The notes under the pieces: generated by a model
What the model was told of the DNA's origin: nothing
The model's input: the letters and a program-made list of their open reading frames with translations, nothing else
The model's database searches: none
In this document: one piece after another, positions 26,549 to 37,840 of the stretch
Layout of the letters: the number at the start of each line of letters is the position of its first letter
Numbering within the stretch: the first letter of the stretch is position 1
NCBI GenBank assembly: GCA_900554515.1
Contig: USHN01000003.1
Span: 1-64,000 of the forward strand
Reading direction: 5' to 3'
DNA from: an uncultured Acidaminococcus sp.
Lineage (GTDB): Bacteria > Bacillota > Negativicutes > Acidaminococcales > Acidaminococcaceae
Length of the DNA stretch: 64,000 nt
Made by a program: the position numbers and the translations under genes

Positions 26549-27202
26549 ATGAAAGACGCGTTACTGCAGATTCTGCCCGATATGAACCTGTGGAAACTCC
26601 ATTCCCCAAAAGAGTATGTGGTATTTCTGCTTTTACTCCTATCCGGAGCCGTCTTATTCTATTTTTGGATAGCAAGGCTTAGGAAAGCCCGCACGCCTGC
26701 TGGTGCCCGCAAAAGGATTATCCGCGCCGTGAAAAAAGCTGCCAAACAAAACTGCTGTTTTTTCATTCCTGTATGTCCTTCTTTAATGGACAACAGTATA
26801 TGGGTTGCATTGGAGCATGATGTCCTGCTGTTACATATCTTTCCCAAAGGGTTTCGTATTTATTGTTCGTAACGTAACGAACGATGGGAATTATTTGACA
26901 ATTCTTCTAAGGAGTCCGTTCCCAATCCTCTTCCCCCGTTAGAAAAGATTGCAGCGCAGTTACAACAACATTTTCGAAATTCAGGAATCACTACCATGCA
27001 GTTTCACGCTTTTGCGGTATGCGGGGATAATTTTGCAGAACCGGAATTTCATTTAGATGCCGAAACTGCCAAACAAGTTTTCTCCATCCGCACCCTGGCA
27101 TCCTGGATAAAGAAACGCAAAGCAGTGCCACTTTCTGCAAAAACCATAACAACGATAGAAGAAGCCCTGAAAGGATGGGCAACCCCCATGAAAGGAGTAT
27201 GA
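26549..27202 (+). pseudogene. Membrane-anchored protein gene interrupted by an in-frame TAA
   Basis: The frame opens at ATG 26549 (AAGGAGG upstream) and encodes an N-terminal segment with one membrane helix (about residues 20-42), then a basic stretch and a hydrophobic core. A TAA at 26870-26872 ends it after 107 residues. The same frame then stays open for 109 more codons to TGA at 27200-27202. The downstream part looks like real protein: W-E-L-F-D, NPLPPLEKIAAQLQQHF, and a helical C-terminus. The layout resembles NERD (nuclease-related) proteins, but the usual acidic catalytic motif is not evident, so this is only a guess. A single C-to-T change (CAA to TAA) could explain the stop. The final TGA touches the start region of the amidohydrolase gene. 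Confidence 0.55.
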
Positions 27203-27204
27203 TG

Positions 27205-28437
27205 ATGGAGCAGTTACTTAAAAACTGGCATGATTTTTTTGATGGCGTCAGCCGTTTCGGCTATGAAGAAGGACTAGGCACCACACGCTTATCCTGGTCC
27301 CCGGAATTTGACGGCGCTGCCAATTTTCTAGCGGAAAAAGCCCGGGCGGCTGGACTCCAAGTGCACGCAGACAGCTGGGGAAACGAGATTTTTACCATAC
27401 CAGGAAAAAATCCGCAACTACCGCCTGTCTACACCGGATCCCATCTGGATTCCGTGCCCCACGGGGGAAAGTATGACGGCATGCTTGGCGTCACAGCGCC
27501 CCTTGCCATTGCCAAGGCCTGGCTGGAAGAGGGATTTCAGCCGGAGCGCACCGTAACCATTATCGGCTTTGCGGAAGAAGAAGGCACCCGCTTCCATATG
27601 CCCACTTTGGGCAGCAAGGCAATCACTGGAGAACTGCAGGGAAAATCAACGGACACTTTTCTCACCAAAGAGGGAAAATCATTAACCTCTCTTTTACAAG
27701 AAGACAGCCGCCATTTAACCGGCGATCCCTTGGCGCCATCCCTTCATTCTGGCAAATGTTACCTGGAGTTGCATATTGAGCAAGGCCGGTATTTGGAAGA
27801 TCAGGGCTTACCCCTGGGAATAGTGACGGCAATCGTGGGCATCCGGCATTTTTACCTCACCGTAAACGGCACCGCCAACCACGCCGGGACTACGGCCATG
27901 AAAGACCGGCATGATGCTCTGGCAGCGGCTTCGCACCTGATTACCTCCATTTATCAGGCAGCACTAGCTTCTAACCGAGCGTATGTTGCTACCGTCGGCC
28001 AAATTCAGGTAGAGCCCGGAGCACAAAATGTGGTTCCTGGACAATGCAGCTTCACGCTGGAAATGCGCAGTGAGAAAGACAGTATCATGGATACCGCTGA
28101 AGCAACCATCCGGGAAAAAATTAAAGAAATTGAAGCCCTTTCTGGTGTTTCTTTTGCCATGAAGCCCATAGATACTATACCTCCCGTTCCCATGAATGCA
28201 TCCCTCATGGAGCTTTTTCAAACGAAGGCCCACGCCTGCGGCATTCCCTTCCAATTGCAGCCCAGCTGGGCCGGTCATGATGCCCAGATCATCGGTCAGC
28301 ATCTCCCCGCCGCAATGCTATTTGTTCCCAGCGTAAAAGGGATCAGCCATGCCAAAGAAGAATATACCCGGGACGAGGACATCGCCAAAGCTTTGCAAGT
28401 ACTGGACCAAACCCTCCGTCAAGTGGCGTCGGAGTAA
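27205..28437 (+). CDS. M20-type amidohydrolase (allantoate/N-carbamoyl-amino-acid hydrolase group)
   Basis: The roughly 410-residue enzyme has the dimetal-site motifs of the hydantoinase/carbamoylase branch of the M20 family: TGSHLDSVPHGGKYDGMLGV (His and Asp ligands), FAEEEGTRF (Glu pair) and ELHIEQG. The dimerisation lid with AIVGIRHFYLTVNGTANHAG lies mid-protein, and the last metal-ligand His is in KGISHAKEEYT. Members release ammonia and CO2 or cleave amides from ureido acids. Three ATGs are adjacent; the third (27205) is best spaced from AGGAG. Its frame follows directly after the broken gene, so co-transcription is likely. Exact substrate not resolved. Confidence 0.88.
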   Translation: MEQLLKNWHDFFDGVSRFGYEEGLGTTRLSWSPEFDGAANFLAEKARAAGLQVHADSWGNEIFTIPGKNPQLPPVYTGSHLDSVPHGGKYDGMLGVTAPLAIAKAWLEEGFQPERTVTIIGFAEEEGTRFHMPTLGSKAITGELQGKSTDTFLTKEGKSLTSLLQEDSRHLTGDPLAPSLHSGKCYLELHIEQGRYLEDQGLPLGIVTAIVGIRHFYLTVNGTANHAGTTAMKDRHDALAAASHLITSIYQAALASNRAYVATVGQIQVEPGAQNVVPGQCSFTLEMRSEKDSIMDTAEATIREKIKEIEALSGVSFAMKPIDTIPPVPMNASLMELFQTKAHACGIPFQLQPSWAGHDAQIIGQHLPAAMLFVPSVKGISHAKEEYTRDEDIAKALQVLDQTLRQVASE

Positions 28438-28457
28438 AAGATAGCGCTACAGCAAGT

Positions 28458-28503
28458 AAAGAGGCAGTGCAGAAATACTTACGCATTTCTGCACTGCCTC
28501 TTT
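28458..28503. terminator. Bidirectional terminator between the amidohydrolase gene and rpoC
   Basis: A perfect 19-bp stem (28458-28476 and 28485-28503) with loop ACTTACGC, starting AAAGAGGCAG and ending TTT on both strands, separates the convergent genes. Confidence 0.9.
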
Positions 28504-28524
28504 ACTATTTTAATTTTATCGCTG

Positions 28525-31500
28525 TTAATTCTCCGCCGGTACTGCTTCTGCACTAGTTTCAACATCAGCAGTGATCTGTTCTGCTACGTCACGGGGACGG
28601 CGCAGTTTCAGCTGGATGCTCCGGTATTTAGGCATACCGGTTCCTGCTGGGATCAGTTTGCCGATGATAACGTTTTCTTTCAGGCCCAGCAGCGGATCCA
28701 CTTTGCCTTTGATTGCGGCATCGGTAAGATTCCGTGTGGTTTCCTGGAAGGACGCCGCAGACAGGAAGGAGTCCGTAGCCAGTGCGGCCTTGGTAATCCC
28801 CAATAGAATGGGATGCCCGGTAGCAACTTGCTTGCCTTCTGCCAGTGCTTCATCGTTTTCATCTTCAAACTGGGCAATATCCACCACGGAGCCAGGCAGC
28901 ATATTGGTATCACCAGCATCGTCAATGCGATATTTCCGCATCATTTGCCGTACCATAACTTCCACGTGTTTATCATTGATATCTACGCCCTGGTCTTTAT
29001 AGGCACTGAGCACCTGCTGCACCAGATAATGCCGGGTGGCGGCAGGGCCGGAAATGCGCATGATATCATGGGGATTCAGGGAGCCCGTGGTCAGGCGGTC
29101 ACCCACTTCCACTTTGTCTCCGTCTGCAACAGCCAGCTTGGCATCAAAAGGAATGTGGTAGGACTCATCGGAGCCATCTTCTTTGTGAATCACCACAAAG
29201 CGTCCATCTTCCTTGTTCTGGATTTCCACGACACCGGCAAATTCGGTGAGGATACCAGGATGTTTTGGCTTTCTTGCTTCAAACAGTTCTTCTACTCGGG
29301 GCAAGCCCTGGGTGATATCATCAGCACCAGCAACACCGCCCGTATGGAAGGTCCGCATGGTCAGCTGGGTACCAGGTTCCCCAATTGCCTGCGCTGCCAC
29401 GGTGCCAACGGCTTCGCCGATTTCCACTTTTTTAGCGGTCGCCAGGTTCCGCCCATAGCAGGCCCGGCATACACCATAGTGGGATTTGCAGGTCAGCACG
29501 GAACGGATCTTGACTTTGTCTTTCATCTCGGCAATCACATCGGCCATATCTTCTGTAATATAGTCATTCAGATGATAGACCACAGTGCCGTCCTTATCCT
29601 TGATGTCTTCGGCCAGCACACGGCCCACCAGACGATCCCGCAGCGTTTCCAGCACGCGGCTGCCGTTAGTGATCGCTTCCACGTAGACGCCGTCTACTTC
29701 GTTGTTCCGGATTTTCAGTTCTTTTACGGTACCATCTTGTAGCACAGCCTCAATTTTTTCAGCCGTGAAGGTGTCACCTTTTTTAGCCAGGATTTCTCCC
29801 CGTTCATTGACGATATCTTCTTCCACTTCTTTGTTCAGGAAGTGATGTGTCATATGTTCCCGGAAGGCTTCCTTGACCTTATCTTCGCTTACGTTAATCG
29901 TAAGGGTTTCTGGTTCTTCGCCGCTGTCTTCATTGGCAGGATACAAGCTGATTTCCAGAATGCGGGCTTTCATGAGGCGATCAAATACCTCGTCCGTCAC
30001 CTGGGTATCCGCTTCTGCCAGAATGGAGCCATCCACCGGATTCATCACGGAACTGGCCAGGGTACGGCCCACCGTATATTCCTTCAGCTTGTACTGGCTG
30101 CTTCCCAGTACGCTCCGGCAGAACCGGGACCGTTCCCGTACCAGGTTCATGCCCGTTACGTCACAGTCTTCATCCCGCACGATGACGTCCTGGGCCACGT
30201 CCACCAAACGCCGTGTCAAATACCCGGAGTCAGCGGTCCGCAGTGCCGTGTCCGTTAACCCTTTCCGAGCGCCGTGAGAAGAAACGAAGTATTCCAGAAT
30301 GGTCAAGCCTTCCCGGAAGTTGGATTTAATAGGCCGTTCAATAATCTTACCGGACGGATCTGCCATCAACCCACGCATACCAGCCAGCTGACGCATCTGT
30401 TGCACGTTACCACGGGCACCGGAGTTGGCCATCATATAGATGGGGTTAAAGGCATCCATGGTATGTTCCATCAAGGCCTTTGCCACGTCCTCTGTGGCTT
30501 TGTTCCAGATATCGATAACTTTCTTATACCGTTCTTCGTCGCTCATCAAGCCGCGGTTGAAGATACGTTGTACCTTGTTAACTTCCTGTTCAGCTGCATC
30601 CAGAATTTCCTGCTTTTCCTTAGGAATCTTGATGTCGCTGACGGCAATGGACAAACCGGACTTACAAGCATTGTCATAGCCCAGTTTCTTCACGATATCA
30701 AGAACTCTGGCGGTACCAAAGTTGCCAAAGAGCTTATGGGCTTTGGCTACCAGATGCCCCAGTTCCTTTTTATCGATCAGTTTGCCCAGCAGCCAGGTGC
30801 CGTCTTTTTGCTTGGAATAGTATCGCATTTCCAGCGGTAGCTCACTGTTGTAAATGATGTTGCCGATGGAAGTAGTCACCAGGCTCTTTCCCTCATTAGA
30901 AGGTTCGGGGTAAATCTCACTGTTGGGAACCTGGACCTGAATCCGTGCCTGCAGGTCAATCACATGGTTAAAGTACGCCAAGCGGGCTTCGTCGAAGCTG
31001 ATAAAGCGGCGGCCTTCGCCCTTGGCACCTTCCCGAAAAATGGTCAGGTAATACGCTCCCAGCACCATATCCTGGGTAGGAACCGTAATAGGTTTCCCAT
31101 CTTTCGGAGCCAGGATATTATTGATGCTCATCATCAGCACGCGGGCTTCCGCCTGGGCTTCTGCAGACAGCGGCAGATGGATAGCCATCTGGTCACCGTC
31201 AAAGTCGGCGTTAAACGGGGTGCAGGCTAGTGGATGCAGCTTGATAGCCCGGCCTTCGGACAGAATCGGTTCAAAGGTCTGAATCCCCAGTCTGTGCAGT
31301 GTCGGAGCACGGTTTAACAACACAGGATGTTCTTTGATCACATCTTCCAAAACATCCCATACTACGTTGGTGGCCCGTTCTACCATCCGTTTCGCACTTT
31401 TAATATTGGTGGCAGCGCCGGTTTCCACCAAGCGCTTCATCACAAACGGTTTGAACAATTCCAGTGCCATTTCTTTTGGCAGACCGCACTGGTGCATTTT

Positions 31501-32553
31501 CATTTCCGGACCGACCACGATTACGCTACGCCCGGAGTAGTCCACCCGTTTCCCCAGCAGGTTCTGGCGGAAACGTCCCTGTTTGCCCTTTAACATATCG
31601 GACAGGGATTTCAGAGGACGGGTGCCAGGGCCCGTAACCGCACGGCCACGACGGCCGTTATCAATCAGAGCATCCACGGCTTCCTGGAGCATCCGTTTTT
31701 CATTGCGCACAATGATATCCGGTGCTTCCAGTTCCTGTAATCTCTTTAACCGATTGTTCCGGTTGATAACACGGCGGTACAAATCATTCAGGTCACTGGT
31801 GGCAAAACGGCCGCCGTCCAGCTGTACCATAGGACGCAGGTCAGGAGGAATCACAGGGATCACATCCATGACCATCCATTCCGGTTTGTTGCCGCTCTTT
31901 AAGAACGCTTCGCACACATCCAGCCGACGGACAATATTCCGTCTTTTTTGCAGGCTGGTTTCGCTTTTCAGTGCCGCCCGTAATTCTTTGGTCAGCTCTT
32001 CCACGTTAATCTCATGGAGCAGTTCCTTAATGGCTTCTGCACCCATGCCGACCCGGAACGTATCCCCATATTCGTCCAGTTTTTCCTGGTATTCAGCTTC
32101 CGTGAGCAATTGTTTTTTGGTCAGGTTGGTGTCTCCTGGATCCAGGACAATGTAGCTGGCAAAGTAAAGAACTTTTTCCAAAGCTCTTTGCCCAATATCC
32201 AAGATAGCACCCATCCGGCAGGGAATTCCCTTGAAATACCAGATATGGGACACAGGAGCAGCCAGTTCGATGGAGCCCATACGGTCACGACGCACCTTGG
32301 AGCGGGTAACTTCTACGCCGCACTTATCGCACACGACCCCTTTATACCGAATCCGTTTATACTTACCGCAATGGCATTCCCAGTCCTTAGTCGGCCCAAA
32401 GATCCGCTCGCAGAACAACCCATCCCGTTCCGGCTTTAAAGTCCTGTAGTTGATGGTTTCCGGCTTTGTGACTTCCCCGTGGGACCAGGCCCTGATCTTT
32501 TCAGGAGATGCCAAACCAATCCGCATTGAATGAAATCTATTTACATCCAGCAA
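28525..32553 (-). CDS. rpoC: RNA polymerase beta' subunit
   Basis: The catalytic subunit carries the absolutely conserved NADFDGDQMAIHLP (Mg-binding Asp triad), an N-terminal zinc site (CHCGKYKRIRYKGVVCDKCG) and a C-terminal zinc site (CKSHYGVCRACYG). Length about 1342 residues. An in-frame GTG at 32559 is too close to AAGGAG; the TTG at 32553, nine bases from it, gives MLDVNRFHSMRIGLASPEKIR, which fits the family's usual start, so I chose TTG. It lies 16 bases after rpoB. A terminator lies downstream. Confidence 0.97.
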   Translation of the reverse strand: MLDVNRFHSMRIGLASPEKIRAWSHGEVTKPETINYRTLKPERDGLFCERIFGPTKDWECHCGKYKRIRYKGVVCDKCGVEVTRSKVRRDRMGSIELAAPVSHIWYFKGIPCRMGAILDIGQRALEKVLYFASYIVLDPGDTNLTKKQLLTEAEYQEKLDEYGDTFRVGMGAEAIKELLHEINVEELTKELRAALKSETSLQKRRNIVRRLDVCEAFLKSGNKPEWMVMDVIPVIPPDLRPMVQLDGGRFATSDLNDLYRRVINRNNRLKRLQELEAPDIIVRNEKRMLQEAVDALIDNGRRGRAVTGPGTRPLKSLSDMLKGKQGRFRQNLLGKRVDYSGRSVIVVGPEMKMHQCGLPKEMALELFKPFVMKRLVETGAATNIKSAKRMVERATNVVWDVLEDVIKEHPVLLNRAPTLHRLGIQTFEPILSEGRAIKLHPLACTPFNADFDGDQMAIHLPLSAEAQAEARVLMMSINNILAPKDGKPITVPTQDMVLGAYYLTIFREGAKGEGRRFISFDEARLAYFNHVIDLQARIQVQVPNSEIYPEPSNEGKSLVTTSIGNIIYNSELPLEMRYYSKQKDGTWLLGKLIDKKELGHLVAKAHKLFGNFGTARVLDIVKKLGYDNACKSGLSIAVSDIKIPKEKQEILDAAEQEVNKVQRIFNRGLMSDEERYKKVIDIWNKATEDVAKALMEHTMDAFNPIYMMANSGARGNVQQMRQLAGMRGLMADPSGKIIERPIKSNFREGLTILEYFVSSHGARKGLTDTALRTADSGYLTRRLVDVAQDVIVRDEDCDVTGMNLVRERSRFCRSVLGSSQYKLKEYTVGRTLASSVMNPVDGSILAEADTQVTDEVFDRLMKARILEISLYPANEDSGEEPETLTINVSEDKVKEAFREHMTHHFLNKEVEEDIVNERGEILAKKGDTFTAEKIEAVLQDGTVKELKIRNNEVDGVYVEAITNGSRVLETLRDRLVGRVLAEDIKDKDGTVVYHLNDYITEDMADVIAEMKDKVKIRSVLTCKSHYGVCRACYGRNLATAKKVEIGEAVGTVAAQAIGEPGTQLTMRTFHTGGVAGADDITQGLPRVEELFEARKPKHPGILTEFAGVVEIQNKEDGRFVVIHKEDGSDESYHIPFDAKLAVADGDKVEVGDRLTTGSLNPHDIMRISGPAATRHYLVQQVLSAYKDQGVDINDKHVEVMVRQMMRKYRIDDAGDTNMLPGSVVDIAQFEDENDEALAEGKQVATGHPILLGITKAALATDSFLSAASFQETTRNLTDAAIKGKVDPLLGLKENVIIGKLIPAGTGMPKYRSIQLKLRRPRDVAEQITADVETSAEAVPAEN

Positions 32554-32569
32554 GAGCACTCACTCCTTC

Positions 32570-36301
<3,732 letters not shown>

Positions 36302-36351
36302 GTGGTCTCTCACTCCTTTTCTCCAGGCAGGGAAGGTTGGCCTCCCTTTTC

Positions 36352-36398
36352 AAACAAGCAAAAAAATAAGGCAATCAACGTACTTATTGATCAGCCTT
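36352..36398 (-). terminator. Attenuator-like terminator in the rpoB leader
   Basis: On the minus strand, AAGGC-T-GATCAA and TTGAT-T-GCCTT arms (36368-36398) are followed by ATTTTTTTG. It lies about 65 bases before the rpoB start, after the leader peptide candidate, with no other gene between. It therefore can only act on transcripts that would enter rpoBC. Confidence 0.7.
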
Positions 36399-36426
36399 TG
36401 TATATGTCAGCGTCTTCACCCAGCAT
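36391..36426 (-). CDS. Candidate 11-residue leader peptide of rpoBC
   Basis: AGAGGAG sits 6 bases before ATG 36426, and the frame reads MLGEDADIYKG then TGA (36391-36393). The stop codon lies in the first arm of the rpoB-leader terminator, so a ribosome finishing here would cover that arm. The Shine-Dalgarno overlaps GAGCAC (36430-36435), which can pair with GTGCTC (36476-36481). A second, longer frame from 36449 ends within the terminator at 36384 but has no ribosome site. Confidence 0.35.
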   Translation of the reverse strand: MLGEDADIYKG

Positions 36427-36429
36427 CTC

Positions 36430-36481
36430 GTGCTCCTCTCTTTAAACATGAGCAGGAACGCGATGTCCAACCACTGAGCAC
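36430..36481 (-). ncRNA. rpoB leader element with hairpin over the leader ribosome site
   Basis: In the leader RNA, GTGCTC (36476-36481) and GAGCAC (36430-36435) can pair and close a domain just upstream of the leader ATG; CGCG segments inside may extend it. The leader runs from a promoter region near 36527-36540 (TATAGTATAATT-like bases) to rpoB. No known Rfam class was recognised by eye. Confidence 0.35.
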
Positions 36482-36620
36482 TCGCGAAACCTTATATTTT
36501 CTGCCATCAGCAAACTTCATGGACAATAATTATACTATACTGTGTAGAAAATAGAAGCATACTTTTTGTAAACTCTTTGTGAATTATTTTTTGAGTGTTA
36601 AATGACAAGGAGCTGCTATA

Positions 36621-36652
36621 AAACAAAAAGAGTGCTGCTCGTGGCAACACTC
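36621..36652 (-). terminator. Terminator of rplU-prp-rpmA
   Basis: Arms GAGTGTTGC and GCAGCACTC (one G-U pair, 36630-36652) with loop CACGA are followed by TTTTTGTTTT on the minus strand, 14 bases after the rpmA stop. Confidence 0.88.
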
Positions 36653-36665
36653 CTGTACTTCTTCT

Positions 36666-36956
36666 TTATGCTTCGGCTTCCACCGGGGTCACGCTGATCA
36701 TACGGCGTTCTTTACCCCATCTTTCGAAGGAAACCTTGCCAGCGACCTTGGCATAAATGGTATAATCTTTACCCATGCCAACGTTCTTGCCCATATGGAA
36801 ACGGGTACCCCGTTGCCGCACAATGATGGAGCCCGCCGTTACCAGCTGTCCGTCGTGTGCTTTCGTACCCATCCGCTGTGCATTGGAGTCACGGCCGTTG
36901 TGGGTAGAACCGGACCCTTTTTTATGAGCGTGCAGTTGAAGGATTAATTCGAACAC
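36666..36956 (-). CDS. rpmA: 50S ribosomal protein L27
   Basis: L27 reaches into the peptidyl-transferase centre. The 96-residue product has the conserved KKGSGSTHNGRDSNAQRMG and GSIIVRQRGTRFHMGKNVG. It starts MFELILQLHAHKKG: a Firmicute-type N-terminal extension that Prp must cleave before L27 can function (family knowledge). The start is the GTG at 36956, nine bases from AGGAG; an earlier GTG at 36965 abuts it. The stop is followed by a terminator. obgE, a common next gene, is not adjacent. Confidence 0.95.
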   Translation of the reverse strand: MFELILQLHAHKKGSGSTHNGRDSNAQRMGTKAHDGQLVTAGSIIVRQRGTRFHMGKNVGMGKDYTIYAKVAGKVSFERWGKERRMISVTPVEAEA

Positions 36957-36961
36957 GATGT

Positions 36962-37288
36962 TCACCTCCTGTGTTCTTGCGTTGTCAAATACTGGGGATA
37001 GTACTTTTTGAGCTCCCGCAGTCCACAGACCATGGTACGAAACAAAAGTTCCGTCTGCTCATCGGCACTTTCTTCCAGCGCTACCGCTAGCGCTCCGCTT
37101 TCCTGGTCCGCACTGTACTTGACCTTGCGGTGCAGTACCTGCTCCAGGCCCAGAATGGGAAGCTGGGTAGTCAAAGACACCAGGGCGCACACCTCATCAA
37201 ATCCTTCCGGATTAGAGTCTGCATGGCCGAGCACCTGGTATCCTGTAATACGCCCCTGACCATCTTCGAGTAAATCGACGGTAATCAT
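36962..37288 (-). CDS. prp: Ribosomal-processing cysteine protease Prp
   Basis: Prp removes the N-terminal extension of L27. The 108-residue protein carries the proposed catalytic pair His22 and Cys34 in GHADSNPEGFDEVCALVS. It lies between rplU (3-base gap) and rpmA (5-base gap), the conserved Firmicute order. No Shine-Dalgarno sequence stands before the ATG, so translation probably depends on rplU ribosomes. Confidence 0.93.
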   Translation of the reverse strand: MITVDLLEDGQGRITGYQVLGHADSNPEGFDEVCALVSLTTQLPILGLEQVLHRKVKYSADQESGALAVALEESADEQTELLFRTMVCGLRELKKYYPQYLTTQEHRR

Positions 37289-37291
37289 GGC

Positions 37292-37603
37292 TTAGGCTTG
37301 GATAGAAGTAATTTCAACCTGGGTAAACGGCTGACGATGGCCTTGCCGTTTCCGATAGTTGGATTTGGCTCTGTATTTAAAGACCAAAATCTTATCGGCT
37401 TTGCCCTGTTTCGCCACTTTTGCAGTGACTTTGGCGCCTGCCACAGTAGGAGCCCCTACTTTCACATCGCCATCATTCACGACGGTCAGAACTTCGTCAA
37501 AAACGACTTCCTGTCCTTCTTCCACGTTCAGCTTTTCAACGTTGACCACGTCGCCTTCGCTGACACGATATTGTTTGCCGCCAGTACGGATAATTGCGTA
37601 CAT
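37292..37603 (-). CDS. rplU: 50S ribosomal protein L21
   Basis: The 103-residue protein is L21: MYAIIRTGGKQYRVSEGDVVNVEKL at the start and FKYRAKSNYRKRQGHRQPFTQV at the end. The ATG at 37603 is chosen for GGGAGG; an upstream frame start at 37621 is not. It is the first gene of rplU-prp-rpmA. The leader between promoter and gene (about 100 bases) holds a perfect 14-bp palindrome and may be an L21-type autoregulatory leader. Confidence 0.96.
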   Translation of the reverse strand: MYAIIRTGGKQYRVSEGDVVNVEKLNVEEGQEVVFDEVLTVVNDGDVKVGAPTVAGAKVTAKVAKQGKADKILVFKYRAKSNYRKRQGHRQPFTQVEITSIQA

Positions 37604-37643
37604 TCTTTGCACCTCCCTCATCTCAAGACTCGCCGAATACGGT

Positions 37644-37657
37644 ACCCCTGCAGGGGT
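37644..37657 (-). promoter_or_regulatory. Palindromic hairpin in the rplU leader
   Basis: A perfect palindrome ACCCCTGCAGGGGT occupies the middle of the rplU 5' leader, 41 bases before the ATG. Ribosomal protein leaders for L21 are known in Firmicutes; whether this matches one was not testable here. Confidence 0.4.
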
Positions 37658-37705
37658 TTTGAAACCTCTCCGGGCGGTAGTGCCAAATTCACATTCAGCT
37701 TTCCA

Positions 37706-37734
37706 AGTATACTATGTTATGCCAAAAAAAGCAA
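37706..37734 (-). promoter_or_regulatory. Promoter of rplU-prp-rpmA
   Basis: Minus-strand TTGCTT (37729-37734), 17-base spacer, TATACT (37706-37711). A hairpin with AAGCGC/GCGCTT arms and a T-run lies immediately upstream (37724-37751) and partly overlaps the -35. Confidence 0.55.
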
Positions 37735-37786
37735 GCGCCAACTTGCGCTTCCGATTTTGCAAAAACAGTCTAGGAAAGCCCTCTTT

Positions 37787-37815
37787 TTTATAGTATCCTA
37801 TAACCAGAATATACT
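37787..37815 (+). promoter_or_regulatory. Promoter of the 37.8 kb EamA transporter gene
   Basis: TTTATA (37787-37792), 17-base spacer, TATACT (37810-37815), 25 bases before the ATG. It diverges from the rplU promoter. Confidence 0.45.
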
Positions 37816-37840
37816 ATCATAGCAAAAAGGGAGGCCTGCC

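Noticed and set aside
26864..26884. Tandem GTAAC repeat as cause of the frame break
   Set aside because: Removing one repeat unit shifts the frame into early stops; a single-base nonsense change fits better.
24769..28437. Complete abgABT-like p-aminobenzoyl-glutamate operon
   Set aside because: The AbgT gene and the M20-type enzyme are divergent, and the enzyme belongs to the carbamoylase/allantoate branch, so the E. coli system is not reproduced.
36302..36540. Classical L10 (rplJL) leader before rpoB
   Set aside because: rplJ and rplL are not present here and the kink-turn pattern of an L10 leader was not found.
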